Below, in pieces: positions 24,877-37,200 of a stretch of 64,000 nucleotides of DNA. Location: assembly GCA_018398585.1 (NCBI GenBank), contig JAGTTD010000009.1, positions 8,685,193 through 8,749,192 on the forward strand, read 5' to 3'. The position numbers and the translations under genes were made by a program. Source of the stretch: Simmondsia chinensis. Lineage: Eukaryota > Streptophyta > Magnoliopsida > Caryophyllales > Simmondsiaceae. Below the pieces are notes generated by a model. That model did not search any database and was not told the DNA's origin. It was given only the letters and a program-made list of their open reading frames with translations. Every line of letters begins with the position of its first letter. The stretch's first letter is position 1.

Positions 24877-25958
24877 TTAAGTATGATAGTATTTTTTTAA
24901 GGTATTTTCTAAATTAAAATATTTTTTAAAACCAGTTTAATTTTTTTTTTTTTCCCAATTAAACCACATTACTTTTGCAAAAATTTGTAATGTCACACCC
25001 GATGAAGATTTCTGTTAAATGATGTGTCAAATGACAAAACTATCCTTTTTTTTATGAAATGACAAAGTTACTCTCTTATTGTCACATTAAAAAAGAAAAA
25101 TATTTTTAAAAAAAGGGTCGGAAAATCGTTCGTTATGTCTCCTCTCTCTTCTCTCACATCTCTCATCTTTTGTCCTCTCTCTCATCTCCCCCAAAAAACC
25201 CTAAATCTTTTCGATGAGGAATAAATTAAATTTTCTTTTTCTATGCTAAAGTCATAATGGTTATTTGATAATATATTGTTGAATTAAATAACACATAAAT
25301 ATAACATTTTGGTCAAATGAAGCTGTGCGGAAATAAACAAGTCTCCTGGTATACAATTGAATCAAATACCACGACAAATCGAGAAATAAATGGACTAAAA
25401 GAGAAAAGAAACAATCGACATAATGATTTATGTGGAAACCCCTTTACAATCGAAAGGGGAGAAAACCACTGGCGAAGATCGGAGCTTTTATTATTGAATC
25501 AAAAGAAGAATTACAATATTCTCTCTCACACTCAATTTTGTATTGTGGCGGGGCCGCTGGAAAAACCTCACTTTGAATTGGATAGTTTATGACATAACCC
25601 TATGTCCATATTTATAGGCACGCAGGAAATGCGGTTCCCGATTGATTGGGGGGTACCGATCGATCAGCTTGCTCTTTGGAGGCGTCCTTCTTTTACGTAA
25701 CTTTCCCGATCGATCGAGCTCCACCCCGATCGATCGGCCTCCTCACGGCTCCTCTCCTTAAAATGCCAAGTAATTTTGAAACATTTTTCTAACAGAAGCC
25801 TAATATGTAAAACTTTCACTAATGGAGTTAACGAACCGCAATAAAGTGTGACATTGCAATTTTTTTGCAAAAGTAATGTAATTTCTGAAAATAAAAAAAT
25901 TAAAGTGATTTTATAAAAATGTCTTTCTTTAAATAAAAACGATACCAAACATACCTAA
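24877..25958. mobile_element. Inverted-repeat element invaded by an LTR
   Basis: Diverged arms of ~120 bp face each other: 24877-24998 ends ATTACTTTTGCAAAAATTTG...TGTCACAC, and 25846-25958 begins GTGTGACATTGCAATTTTT...AAGTAATG. The outer ends read TTAAGTATG and, inverted, TTAGGTATG. This looks like a small terminal-inverted-repeat (MITE or fold-back) element. Its middle was later filled by the LTR-like segment 25277-25794. No target duplication could be fixed. Confidence 0.6.
25277..25794 (-). mobile_element. LTR-like segment (solo LTR, likely)
   Basis: On the minus strand it starts TGTTAGAAAAATG and ends AATTCAACA (TG...CA with short inverted ends). It contains a TATA-like CCTATAAATATGG, GATCGATCGGG repeats and a TTCGATTGTAAAGGGG block, as in plant LTRs. 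Flanks TATAT and GAAGC do not match, so the insertion may have been followed by a deletion. Confidence 0.5.
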
Positions 25959-26659
25959 TCTTGGAAAATTGGAATTTAATCATATATTTTTCCACAAAAC
26001 TTTGCCATTTAAAGTGTCAAAATTAATTGCCACAACTGCAAGATTCTTGCCAATTTTTTTTTTCTTTTGTCCTACAGGGTAACATAAAAAATTAATAGTA
26101 CTACATATGGGGTGGATCCCACATTTTTATGTCATTGGCTTTCTTTTTCATCGGACATTTTATTACAATACATAACGTTTTATTTCTCATACTTATCCTT
26201 TTTTCGTTCGGCCTCATGATTAGGATGACAATACGTCAACTCAAAGGTTAGAGTTTTGAGGGATATTTCCCACCCCAATAAGACATTAATGATTTAAAAA
26301 AATCGTTTTGATATTCAGACTACGTCTTTATGTAATGCTGATATTGGATAAGTATACGAAGTTCATTTGAATAATTTATAAGTAATTTATCGTTATATTA
26401 AAGTAGTTAGACCTCGGCCTTTTGGCTTAAGTGGTCCGTTGTGGGTGTAATCGGGAACTTCCTAGTTCCGTGGGCAGCGAGTTTTTAGCTGAAAATTTTT
26501 TGTGGAATGTTACAACTCTATTTAGTTTGATAAAAAAAAATTATTTTATTTTTATTAAATTTTTTGCATAATTTTATAGTAATCAATTTTTTTCTCGGAA
26601 AAGGAAAAAATATTTTCTTTCATAAAAGAAAAAATATTTTCCACTAAAATCTCATGTCC
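25959..26659. other. AT-rich intergenic DNA with a U2-like word
   Basis: No gene is seen. At 26413-26427 lies CTCGGCCTTTTGGCT followed by TAAGTG, equal to part of the conserved 5' end of U2 snRNA. The rest of U2 is absent, so no snRNA gene is called. Confidence 0.4.
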
Positions 26660-27235
26660 TAAGCTTGAGCATAGGGCTAACAAATGTGTTGTGTTATGTC
26701 GTATTCGTGGCTATATTACAAGAGGGGTCTTAAAAATGAATCAACCCAAACCCTACCTGTTTGTTAAACGAGTTAGGAATTTTCAGCCTTACCAAACCCA
26801 ATTATTAAATAGTAACCTACAAGTTACACATTTAATTATATTAGTGATTTTTTCATTAAATACTAGTTTGTAAACTTATAACTTGTCAATAATACACCTC
26901 ACGACTAATACTAGCAATAAATATACAACATATTTATAACTATTAAAATAAACTACAAAAATAACATCATTAAATATAGTTTAAATTATCTCACGTGGGA
27001 TAGACTACCAAAAATCTATATATAATAACAATATTATACTACTCAAATACCTAATATAACTATACAAACGGTTCAAGCATGTCGAAAATTGGTTTAGATG
27101 GGTTAAATCCAAATTCAACCTTATTATCTAAACGGGTCAACTCAAATTCAACCCGGCTTCAAAAAACTCAACCCAAACTCGCTATCTTTGTGTTGTGTTC
27201 ATGTCATGTTAGATTTTGTCGGGGTCTGCCTTTTT
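26660..27235. repeat. Dispersed AT-rich repeat, copy 2
   Basis: Collinear with 12120-12660 and in the same orientation. This copy keeps more of the ends: GGGCTAACAAATGTGTTGTG near the left and CGGGTCAACTCAAATTCAACCC then TGTGTTGTGTTCATGTCATG near the right. The class is unknown. Confidence 0.65.
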
Positions 27236-28586
27236 TTGAGCACCTTGGCCTGGTCTACCAGAATGCGTATAAATTCATAAAATAATTGATTTTAAAAAGG
27301 TATCTTTTATTTGAGAATATTTTTAAGAAAAATTTTATGTAAAAATTATTTTTTTTCTTTTCAACCGAATTATACCTATATTAGACATATTTTAACTAGT
27401 GAAAAAGCGATTGAGAAAAGAATATTCTCATAAAATTATCTTAAACTAATTAATTTTATAAACTAACAAACATATGTAAATAATTATTTTGGACGTTAAT
27501 AAAAGATCAATGATATTTTTATAAATTATATAAAATATATATGTTTTAACATATATTAATAACAACGTATTATTAATATAACAAATTCAATTAAATTATT
27601 TTAGAATACCTTTTCAAATAAAGGATGTCACATAATACATATATTTTATTTTCTTTATTAAAGTTAGATACAATTTCAAAAATGTGACAACTTTTTGTAC
27701 AGTTTCAATTAAATTATTTTAATAGCACTTAAAATAATTATTTAGTAACTATTATAATAAGAAGTATAAAATGCTTTTAATAGTACCCCTTTAGCAGACA
27801 GAAAACGGGAAAGTTCATAAGGAAGGGTGACAATGCCAAGGATGTTGATGAGCTTTGTGTTGCGAAGCGTAGATAAGAGTATGGGAAAAGGCTCGGTTTG
27901 GCATATGATGGAGACGAATCTGATATGATTGAGCTTTTTGCAAGAATAGAGTAGGGCGGTATTTGGCCAATTCCCCTGTCAATTTCTCTCATGTTCGTTG
28001 TCTTTCCCTGCTCTGAGCCCGTCGTTCTCACTGCTGATTTAGCCATGTGGTGCCTGTTTTTGTTCTTTTGTGCTTGTTTTTTTATTTTTGCCCTACTTTT
28101 CTATTTTCGTGTTTCTATCTCCCGTTTATTTAGGTTTTCTTAGGCCTCGCTTGCTCGAGCAGCTTGTTTTATATCACAACTATGTCGTTGCACCTAACAT
28201 CGCTAATTATAAAAAACAGAATAAAAATGCAAATGTTATTTTTTTAAAATAAGAGGGTAAATATTGAAAAGGACATTTTGCCAAACCACAATTTCCAGAA
28301 GTATGTCGACTCCAATTTTCCCCTTAAAAGTTACTGTAGTTTTCTCCATAAACACAAATGGATAGATAGGCGAATATGCCACGAAATAGATTCTTACGGG
28401 AAGTTGTATTTTTTGAAAATTTAATTTTTGTGTCGAGTTTTTAAAAGTAGGTAAAAGATATCTGGTTGCCAAGATAAAAAATAAAACTTCCTTAGAAAAG
28501 CTAGTTAAAAACTTAGGAATACGAACTTTCAAGGTAATATCATGTAAGGATAAAATTGTCTATATATTACTCTCCTAGACCTTACC
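27236..28586. other. AT-rich intergenic DNA with a codon-like patch
   Basis: Mostly AT-rich. About 27800-28046 is more balanced in composition and open on both strands for 80-90 codons. A plus-strand frame reads DVDELCVAKRR, stop, EYGKRLGLAYDGDESDMIELF, which looks like decayed coding sequence that I do not recognise. Confidence 0.35.
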
Positions 28587-28796
28587 TTGGTGAGAGCATT
28601 CATGAGATGCTGTAATTGTTGTTATTGTCAGAGCAAAGTTGTTAATGTCAAAGTAATTTTAGAATGCCTTGAAGCCCGATACTTCAAAAGAGAGAAAGTA
28701 CATGCATCCAATTTATATACTTGCGTACCCAACGATAAAGCATTTGAAAAAGAGGGCTTCCTTTTGCCTTTGTTGGGCTTCCTGTATGGAGCCTGA
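28587..28796 (+). other. Possible gene fragment of unknown family
   Basis: An open frame of 69 codons lies in otherwise AT-rich DNA. Its second half (VKVILECLEARYFKREKVHA, YTCVPNDKAFEKEGFLLPLL) has the charge and aromatic pattern of real protein and ends at a TGA after FLYGA. No start context, intron partners or neighbouring exons were found. It may be an exon-sized relic of a displaced gene or chance; I do not assign a function. Confidence 0.25.
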
Positions 28797-29429
28797 CTTT
28801 ATACTGTTATAGGCCATATCTATAATGATTTGTTATCACATGATAGGGTTTTCTTCCACATGCACTTATATAAACTCTGTTTAGGTATGAGAAAGTGTGG
28901 TAAAATCAGAGAATACTTTCTATAAAACTTCAAAACAATAAAATATCCCTACAATTTCCATGAACGTAGGTATTTTAGGTCGAATTATATAAATCATGTG
29001 TGTTTCTTTTTGTTTTCTTGTTGAATCTTTCGTTGTACTTTAATTGTTGCATTTCCTAACATATTTTATACCATAAAAGTAATAACAAACAATTACTTTT
29101 CATAAAGTAATAAATTTATAACATGCATAATTCGATACATAATTAGATACTTAAATTAGTTACATATAACATTACTTCATTACATAAGTGGAAAACATTT
29201 TGAGAAAAAGTTTAAACTATTTTCTAACTTTTCTAATAAAACATGGAAAATTAAAAAACTATTTTCTTAACTTTTTCGATTAAAAAACTGAACTTTGTAC
29301 AGCTTCTCTAATTTTCCATTCCATAAAAAGTTCTCTTAAAAATATTAAAAGTTCTCTATTTTCGAACAAAATTCAATCAATTATTATTTTCTAATAAAAA
29401 GGTTACATTTTACTAAAAAAAAACAACTA
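28797..29429. other. AT-rich intergenic DNA
   Basis: No feature can be supported. Confidence 0.55.
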
Positions 29430-29566
29430 CCAACAACAACCAATCCAGTGACTCGAGGGCTCCTGCATATGTAGGGTTGGGGGGAGGGATGTAGGTAGCC
29501 TTATCCCTTTAGGTTGCTATCCTAAAGGGAGACTATTTCCCAGGACTCCTAACTTGATAAGCATTT
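29430..29566 (-). mobile_element. Au/TS-type SINE fragment without 5S head
   Basis: On the minus strand: CCTGGGAAATAGTCTCCC, then AAGGCTACCTACATCCCTCC, CCCAACCCTACATATGCAGG and a TTGGTTGTTGTTGG tail. This is the same body as in the two 5S-headed copies, ending in the TTG-type tail usual for Au/TS SINEs, but it stops before any 5S-like sequence. Confidence 0.6.
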
Positions 29567-29606
29567 TTCTTTACCAAAAAAAAAAACAATGCAAGCAAAT
29601 AGGCAA

Positions 29607-29746
29607 CCTTTTTTTTTTTTTTTTTGTTTGGTCACACCAAGAAGGGGGAGGGGGAAAGGGGAAGGGGAAGGGGGAATGAGAATCGAACCCGGGATCCCGG
29701 TGTGGTACACCTACTCCCCAACCAGGGGAGCTCCCGGGAGATTCTC
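29607..29746 (-). mobile_element. tRNA-derived SINE with poly(A) and TSD
   Basis: On the minus strand a tRNA-like head (TGGTTGGGGAGTAGG as box A-like, GGGTTCGATTCTC as box B) is followed by a CCCCTTCCCC-rich body, GGTGTGACC and an A-tail (T run 29608-29625 on the plus strand). Direct repeats GCAAATAGGCAAC (29594-29606) and GCAAATAGGCGAC (29747-29759) flank it, a 13-bp target duplication with one mismatch. Confidence 0.82.
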
Positions 29747-29989
29747 GCAAATAGGCGACTAAAACAACTCAAAAGTGAGGCAAAAAGAAAAAGAAAGGGT
29801 CTGAAGTCCAAATAGAAGTTGCAACATAGAAAGGGCAAAGGCCAATTTCTATAATTGGCCCCTATGAAAAGGGCATTTCCTGATACACAGGCTCCCACAT
29901 CTCCACACTGGTAAGAGTAGCTGGCATATAAATCGGCATATTAGTTAGCAAACACAGCTTATAAAAAAACCCGATGTTGTACTTATAGC

Positions 29990-30460
29990 GGCCAAAATGT
30001 GACCTGACCCGATGACCTGAAAATGAACCAACCCGAGTTTGACCCAACTTGAACTTGACCCCACCCGAGTTGACCTATAACCCAAATTAGACCCGACCCG
30101 GGATGACCCAAAACCCGAACCAGACCTCTCTTATAACCCAATATGACACAAATAGAAATCCCACTTATCATAGAATCTAAATAATAGGCTAATTATAGTC
30201 ATTTATTTTGTAGTTTTAATTATAGTTTTCAAGGTAGAATAAATATATTATCAAAATAATATCATAAATCAACCTAAAATCTGGCCGGACCCATGATGAT
30301 CTGACCCGAGGTTGACCTAACCTGATGTCAACCCAACTTGAAACCAACCCGACCCAAGGTCGATCTAAACCCAGGGATAACATTAACCTGATTTTGACCC
30401 GACCCGAGATAGATCCAACGTAACATTAACCTGACCCGACTCGACCCAATTGCGAGGACT
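29990..30460. repeat. Degenerate TGACCCGACCC-rich repeat
   Basis: Dense imperfect repeats of GACCCGACCC, CCAACCCGA and TTGACCCxACC, interrupted by an AT-rich core near 30180-30265. It resembles a common plant interspersed repeat with GGGTTGACCCG motifs. Boundaries are soft. Confidence 0.5.
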
Positions 30461-31260
30461 AGTTGTTCTATGGGATTTTCCTCTTATAAGACCTCCACCA
30501 TTTAATTCGAGCTAACGCCTTAGGTATCTCCTTGAAAAGAGAGCATACTTAAAAAGTTCTGTCTTTACCTCTCTTAAAAAAAAAAAAAAAAAAAACAAGG
30601 GTCCCTACATCTCAAGGCCAAGTTTCGACCCTATCCCATATGGTATCGTGCAACATCCAAGCAATTTCATTGTCACAAATTTAAAAAACATGATGGAATC
30701 ATTATATAAAGTGAGCTTCACATTTTTCTTATATATATATTTTCTTTTCTGAAAATAAGAACATCAGACAAGTTGTCGATAAATTAACTCGCCCTAGTGA
30801 ATCAACAAATACAATCCTTTCAAGTTTCACATTTTGTCTTTATGCAACAATGAAATTATTTGGATACTCCATGTAAATGTCACAGGCTCAAAAAGCAGAA
30901 TGAGGAACAAATTTATACAAGAATGCATTGCCAAATTTCCCGAAAACAAGAAATGAAAAAAAGTAGTTTCTTTTTACCCAGTTTTTGTTTCTCAAAAGTC
31001 AAAAACAAAAAACAAAAAATGATATCAAAGGAGCCCTTAATTTCTCTAAGAACAAGGTCTGGTCTAGAAAGTGCAGAATGCCTGCAATGTTTCTTATCAT
31101 AAGTCAGTCACCAAATATCATTACTCTCCATGAGAATGATTTTTCCTTAGGATAATCGGGAAGTAATTAAGCGTACAGAACGGGAAAGTTCGCCGTCAGA
31201 TAGAGGATGATACCAAGGAACAGAGCGAAAATCAAAACCACCTGCAAGACGTGACTAAAA
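30461..31260. other. Intergenic DNA and 3' flank of NDUFAF2-like gene
   Basis: An A-run at 30576-30595 may be a retroposon tail, but no body could be defined. 31155-31260 lies just after the NDUFAF2-like stop codon and probably holds its 3' UTR. Confidence 0.45.
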
Positions 31261-34200
31261 CTACGACGGCGGCTGCCAAGTACCAGGCCTGAAGGACGGT
31301 CCAGTTCCAGTGGGCTCTGTAGTCCTGAAATTATTCAACATGTTGATCAAAACCGAATGCACTGATAAGTATACGAGGCGCTTGGAGCTTTCTATGTAGA
31401 GTCCCTTAAGCATCATGAATTCTGTTGAAATGCAACGCACAGGCCCTAGACTTTTTGAGGATGTGGAATTTTTGGTGCCAACACATTCGATTCTCCTAAA
31501 TCTGTGTTTGGACCTTGAAAAGCTTGAAAGGAAAAAATTACAATGGGAGAAAAGTTGAGCATATTTGGTTTTTCTCATGTTTGGAAGTAGCAGAAAGTTC
31601 AATAATTTTGTTTTAAGGAGTGAGAGAAAAAAGCATGGAGAGTACGAGGGCATGTCGAAAAAGAGAGCTAGAGAGCGGGTTGGGGGAGGGTGTTTGCTCG
31701 TTCATACCATCATTTTCTAAGGCTGTGTTTGAAACCTATGAAGTACAAGAGAAAGAACATAGGAAGGAAAGAAAATGGAAAGGAAAAAAGAGAATTTTGA
31801 TTTTATTTCCTTTGTTTGGAAGTAAAGTTTCAGAAAAAGAAATTGTGATTTAAATTCTATAGAAGAAGAAGAAGAGAATTGTCATGTAGGGTTGGACCAG
31901 TCATTGTTCCATGCGGTCCTTACTTGAACCTTTATCAATTTTCAGTTTGGATTAGATTGGAAACTTGAGCTAAGATCAAACTGGATTGGATTATAGTTTT
32001 TGCTCAATGCAGTCCTCATTCCCTGATATGGATCTATATTGGTCCTCAATACAAACTGAAACGAAAATTTATTCTAAGACAAGATTAAACACGAACAGTT
32101 ATTGTTTAATCCTTAATTGGGCCTTTTATCAGTCTTTGGTCCGTTCTAGCTTGGATCTGGAGTATAGCTATATTTAAAATGCTAACATAACTAGTCTAAA
32201 CCAAACATGAAAAGCACGATGGAAGATCGAACCGATTACTATTCCATCCAATTTTTGGTTCATTTTTAGGCCTTTGGTTGCTAGTCCCTACTTAGGCTTA
32301 ATGTGATTTTTCTCTAATTTTCCTCTCATTTTCAAAAAGTAGGATTCTCAAAGTTAAGTACATTTTCCAAAGCATTTTCCTCGACTCTTTTTTCTATAGC
32401 ATTTTCCGTACCCTCCAAACATTAAAATAACATATTTCTCATAGACTTTTATCTTTCCACAAAATTTTCTTGACTCTAAATGGAGCCTTAGATTTCTACT
32501 TTTTTCTCATTTTCAAGAAGAAAATGAAATCTCTAAATTTTCTAAGATTTCTACTTTTCTCTCATTTTTGAGAGAAAAATGGAATCTTTGAACTGATCGT
32601 CTTCCATCCACAGTATTATGCACATATGTCCAAACAAAAGTATCTTCTATGATACTTTCTATCTTCCTTTCAATTTTCTTCATTCTAAAGATAGTTTCCA
32701 TATCACCCTTTTTCACTTTTCAACATTTCCTGACTCAAACGAAGAACACAGAATAACGAACAGAAGACCACAGGCAGTAGTCGTGTTACATTGTGACAAT
32801 AAGTAAATTGCGTCAGATTCATGTTCCTAAATTGTGTCAGATTTAGGTTCTTAAATTGTGTCAGATTCGTGTTACATTACTGGTTCATGTCAAGGTCAAG
32901 CAGTGTCATGTCATGTTTGCAGCGTGTTATCATGATGTGTGGCTCTTTGGCAGTCCTAATGAATACAAATAAAGTCAGCAAGTACCGTGGTTCCTGTCTT
33001 TCCTGAGGGGGCACAGTCGTCTCTTCTCCTGCTTCTTCGGAGTTCCTAAAGAAGAACAAGTATTTTGAGTTGAAGTCACTTCCGATTATCAGCATAAGGA
33101 TTACAGTACAGACAGATGAACCAACTAATTATCACAACAATCACATATATGGTCATTTGCGTCAAGAAAGCCGTAGATAGGAAAGATGGAAGAGAAAATT
33201 GAGAGCTTGAGTACATTGTCAAATCATAAACCAGAAATTCAAACAACATGCATTATGAGATGAGGCCTTAAAGGAGTAATGGAGTAGAGAGGGAAACTCA
33301 AGTTCAAGTAACATATCACGTGGTAGATAATCAGTTCTAGTGCGTAGAGCAAGCCGTGAATGTAGGAGCTCACGGCTAACATGGCATACAGATACAAATA
33401 TCAAAGGATATTTTGGAGCTAGTTCTAAGTAAAACAACTGTTTGTAGGGAAAGATTGTTTTTATCAAATAAGCTGGATCGATGCCAACACTACCGGACCA
33501 TGAGAGATTCCAACACACCCTCTCATCTGCAACGTAGACTACACCAAATCACACCGACATTAGAGGCCTAACGATTAAATGATGGGCCTAACTCTTATAT
33601 CATATTAATGGATATTGAACCAAACTCCACCTCAAAACCTAGCTTGCTTAGGACACACTATATAAGATAGATTATGCCAAAACTCCAAAGCATGTGGGAT
33701 TCCCAACAATAGACACTAGCCCTTATGGATGGGATGGCGATTGTCCGCGATTACACGAAGCAAGATCTAAGGATAATTTCCGCTACCATGGAGAAAGGGT
33801 AGGGGGTTAAATATATTTCTCTAATGATCTTAGCCTTCTCCCCTACTCCCACCCCCTCCCATAGAGGAAATGAAAAAAATGATTTGGTTCGTTTTGACCA
33901 TAATGAATAACAAGTACAAAAGGCACCGTGGATAATATAAAACCAGTACAGTGAAATAGGAGTAGTCGGGTAAAATATGCTTCATAATATCAATTACAAG
34001 CCTGTATTATCAAAATGAAGTAATACTCAAGCTGCGTTTGGTAGGAAGGAAGACATTTTCCATCCAAAAAATATTTCCCCTAAAAATATTTTTAACTAAA
34101 ATATCTTTGATCATATCAAAATTTTTTGTCTAATTTTAGAATTAAACTTCACTGCATAACTTTGAATGGAGGTGGAATTTAGGACATCCGATGTTAGAAT

Positions 34201-37200
34201 TAAATGGGAAGAGCATAAGGTTTCGAGTGGGTCATGAGGAGTAGTACGGAGGAAAATGACTTCCTCTCTCCTAAAGAAGAAGTCAATTTCTCTCATATGG
34301 AGGAAGAGGCTCTCTCTTCGAATTATTTTCACCACTCATTCGTGAAAGTGAACAAAAACAATAAGGAGAAAGAGAACTTTGTCCCAACCAAAAGGAGCCT
34401 TATTTGATGCTGCCATGACCAAGAATTTAATACTATAGAAAGGACAATGTAATAGCTTAACGGAAGATCACATGCCGAACCTAAACATACATTTAACGAC
34501 AAAATCTATAGCAGTCATGGACTAAATTGGGATCAAGCGTAAAGGACAAATTCAGCTGAAGTAATTAAACAAATCTCTCAATAATCTAACCAAGGTCGTA
34601 TTGGTCCCTACCTCTCTCCACCTGCTGCTTCAGATGTCTCCTTAGGTGCACTACCTGTAAAAATTTTTAGGTTAAAGGCATTCTCAAAGTGGAAGTCAGA
34701 CATGTACTTGCAACAAAGCGAATCATTACAGAGCAAATTAAGGTAAAGCCTTGAAGATGGTGCAAATTACATCTCACTAGGACAAATCTAACATTTCAGA
34801 TACAAGGACATTTAGCCTCCTCGTTTTACTTGTGACCCAACCCCACAAAGTTTCTTAAAGGGATTTTCAAAGGGGGCCGTATTCGACCCGGGACCACAAC
34901 CAACGTGCAGTTCTGTGCGTTACTTAGTGCCCTAGGATTTGGGCTATAAATGCACACTAGCACTAGTGCATGCAGTTGTAATTCAACCACCTTCCTGTAC
35001 TCTTCTCTTGAAAATAGGAAAAGAACTCTGTAGCTCCATGTATGTAAATGCAATTGGTTGGACCACACAAATCTTGTATTGTGATGTTCAATTTTCTTGT
35101 TGATTCTTTCTTCTTCCTCTTTTATCATTTCGATAAGACTGCTTAGCTGCATTTTTGTTTATCAATTCGGGGAGCATAATTTACTTGAGATGGGACACTT
35201 AAGTCTTTTCTAGGTGTTATCGTCACATAACTCAATATTATCACCATCGTTACATCAGTAATAGTCGTAAGAAGCTGCAATGATTAGAGATTTAGGGCCT
35301 GTTTGGGATTGCTATGAAAAAACTGCTTGTTTCAAAAACACTTTTTGCAAAAAGTGTTGTCTCAAATAAGCAGTTTGCATTTGGCCAACCAGTAAAGAAG
35401 CGCTTATGGTATTATTGTGAGTGTTTGGCCAATGTTAAAAAAAAATGCTTTTTTCTAGAAAATTACCAGAAAGGACACTAACATAAGTCTTTTATAGTTG
35501 AAAAAAATCACCCATGAACAATTCTATATATTTGATATATTTTTTAACATTTATAAAAAAAAAATTTCAATATTTTAAAAATATTTAATTTTTTAAGAAA
35601 ATTAAAATATTTTCAAATATTTAAAATATTTTCTAAATATTATAAATAGATTATTAATTGTTAAAATATTTTTTCATATTTAATATATTTTTGAAAATAT
35701 ATAAATTATTTTTTCAAATATATTAACAAATTTTAGGGTACATGAAATAAACTTTCTCAATTGTTTAGTTTTTGCTTCTACTTCTGCTTAAAGGGCCAAA
35801 TTTCTGCTTCTACTTAAAAGCAAAAAAAACAGCTTCTGCTTTTAATAAAAAGCGTTTTTTACAGTTGCCAAACACCCTCAAATCCCAAAAAAGTACTTTT
35901 TTTAGAAAAAAGTATTTTTTTCCCTGAAATAAGCAATCCTAAATAGGCTCTTAGTCAATGTAGTGGCAACACCTAATACAAAAGAGTGGCACAAATGTTT
36001 GCTAGAATGAAAGATAATTTTGGTCAAAATGTCACCTCCGGATGTTGTAGGAACTTGTCGAAGGAAACTTGGCAAGTCTGGACCCCCAACTTTTTCTATA
36101 CAAATGAGCAAAACAAAATTAATAGATTGAACCAAAATGATGCTACAATTATCACTGCTCTCCTTTTATACTGACCGGCAATTTTGCCATGACGAATATT
36201 GCCTAGCATGGCTCTTCTTTCCTCCTCCTCTTTCTTTAGTCCTTTGTGAAACAAAGAGTGAGTAGATTAGGTGCTTTGTGTGAAAAAAAAAAATCGAAAT
36301 ATAAAGAGAAGACACATAAAGAACGCAAGTTAGCACTTCTAGAAAGAACAGGTCATTAATGCAATCTTTCAAGCAGTTATCTTAGAGAAGCCAAGACTCC
36401 TCCCACATTTAAAGCTACAATTTTACAATGTTTAAAACCCAAATCTCTTTCAAGGGAAGGTAGATCAAAGTAGCAACTAGTGTTATCAATGGATAATGGA
36501 GCATCCTTTCTGATTATATGTAGAGTCAATTTCTATGGCAGCATGACATTATACTCTATAGTCAATAGTTCTCCATGTTGTTGCCATATGATGAAATGAT
36601 GCATTTAACAATGACAAGCACAAGTAATAATGATACATACGCTCGACATTTTGTCTAGTAAACTCACGTCTCGCCTCAAGTTCAGCCATCTCCTATACAG
36701 TGTCCAGCAACAAAAGTTATTAGTAGTGTATTGGTAAGTGAGTGTGCAATAAAAGTAAATGCTGAAAAGTGCCTTTTAGATGCTAGAACAAAGAATAAAC
36801 TAATCAAGAAGGTAAACACCATGTGTTGTTTAATATCAATTAAGCATGCAACAAAGGCAGTCAGAATAAGGCTAAAACCTAAGTTCCAACTTTCCAAGTC
36901 ATTCTGCTAGTGAACCACTAGACGCCCGCAGTTTACTTCCGTTGCTGCTAAGACATGGCTCAAATTTCATAGTACCTGATACTGTAGGCTGAAGATTTAT
37001 ACATGACAAAACTATTTCATTACCCAAAATTGGATATTGGATCTAAAAATGTTAACAAAGCCGCTAAAGCAAAAGATCGGAGGTAATATAAGTCATAGCA
37101 TCTCACATATATGGGGGGATATTTTTTCTGGAATCAGGAAATGCAAGGACATAAATTTTGACTATTACGAGGATTTTCCAAGACCAAGTCAAGGAGGAGG

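Noticed and set aside
34826..34960. tRNA-derived SINE in an NDUFAF2 intron
   Set aside because: GGTCCCGGGTCGAATAC on the minus strand resembles box B only loosely; no tail or TSD was found.
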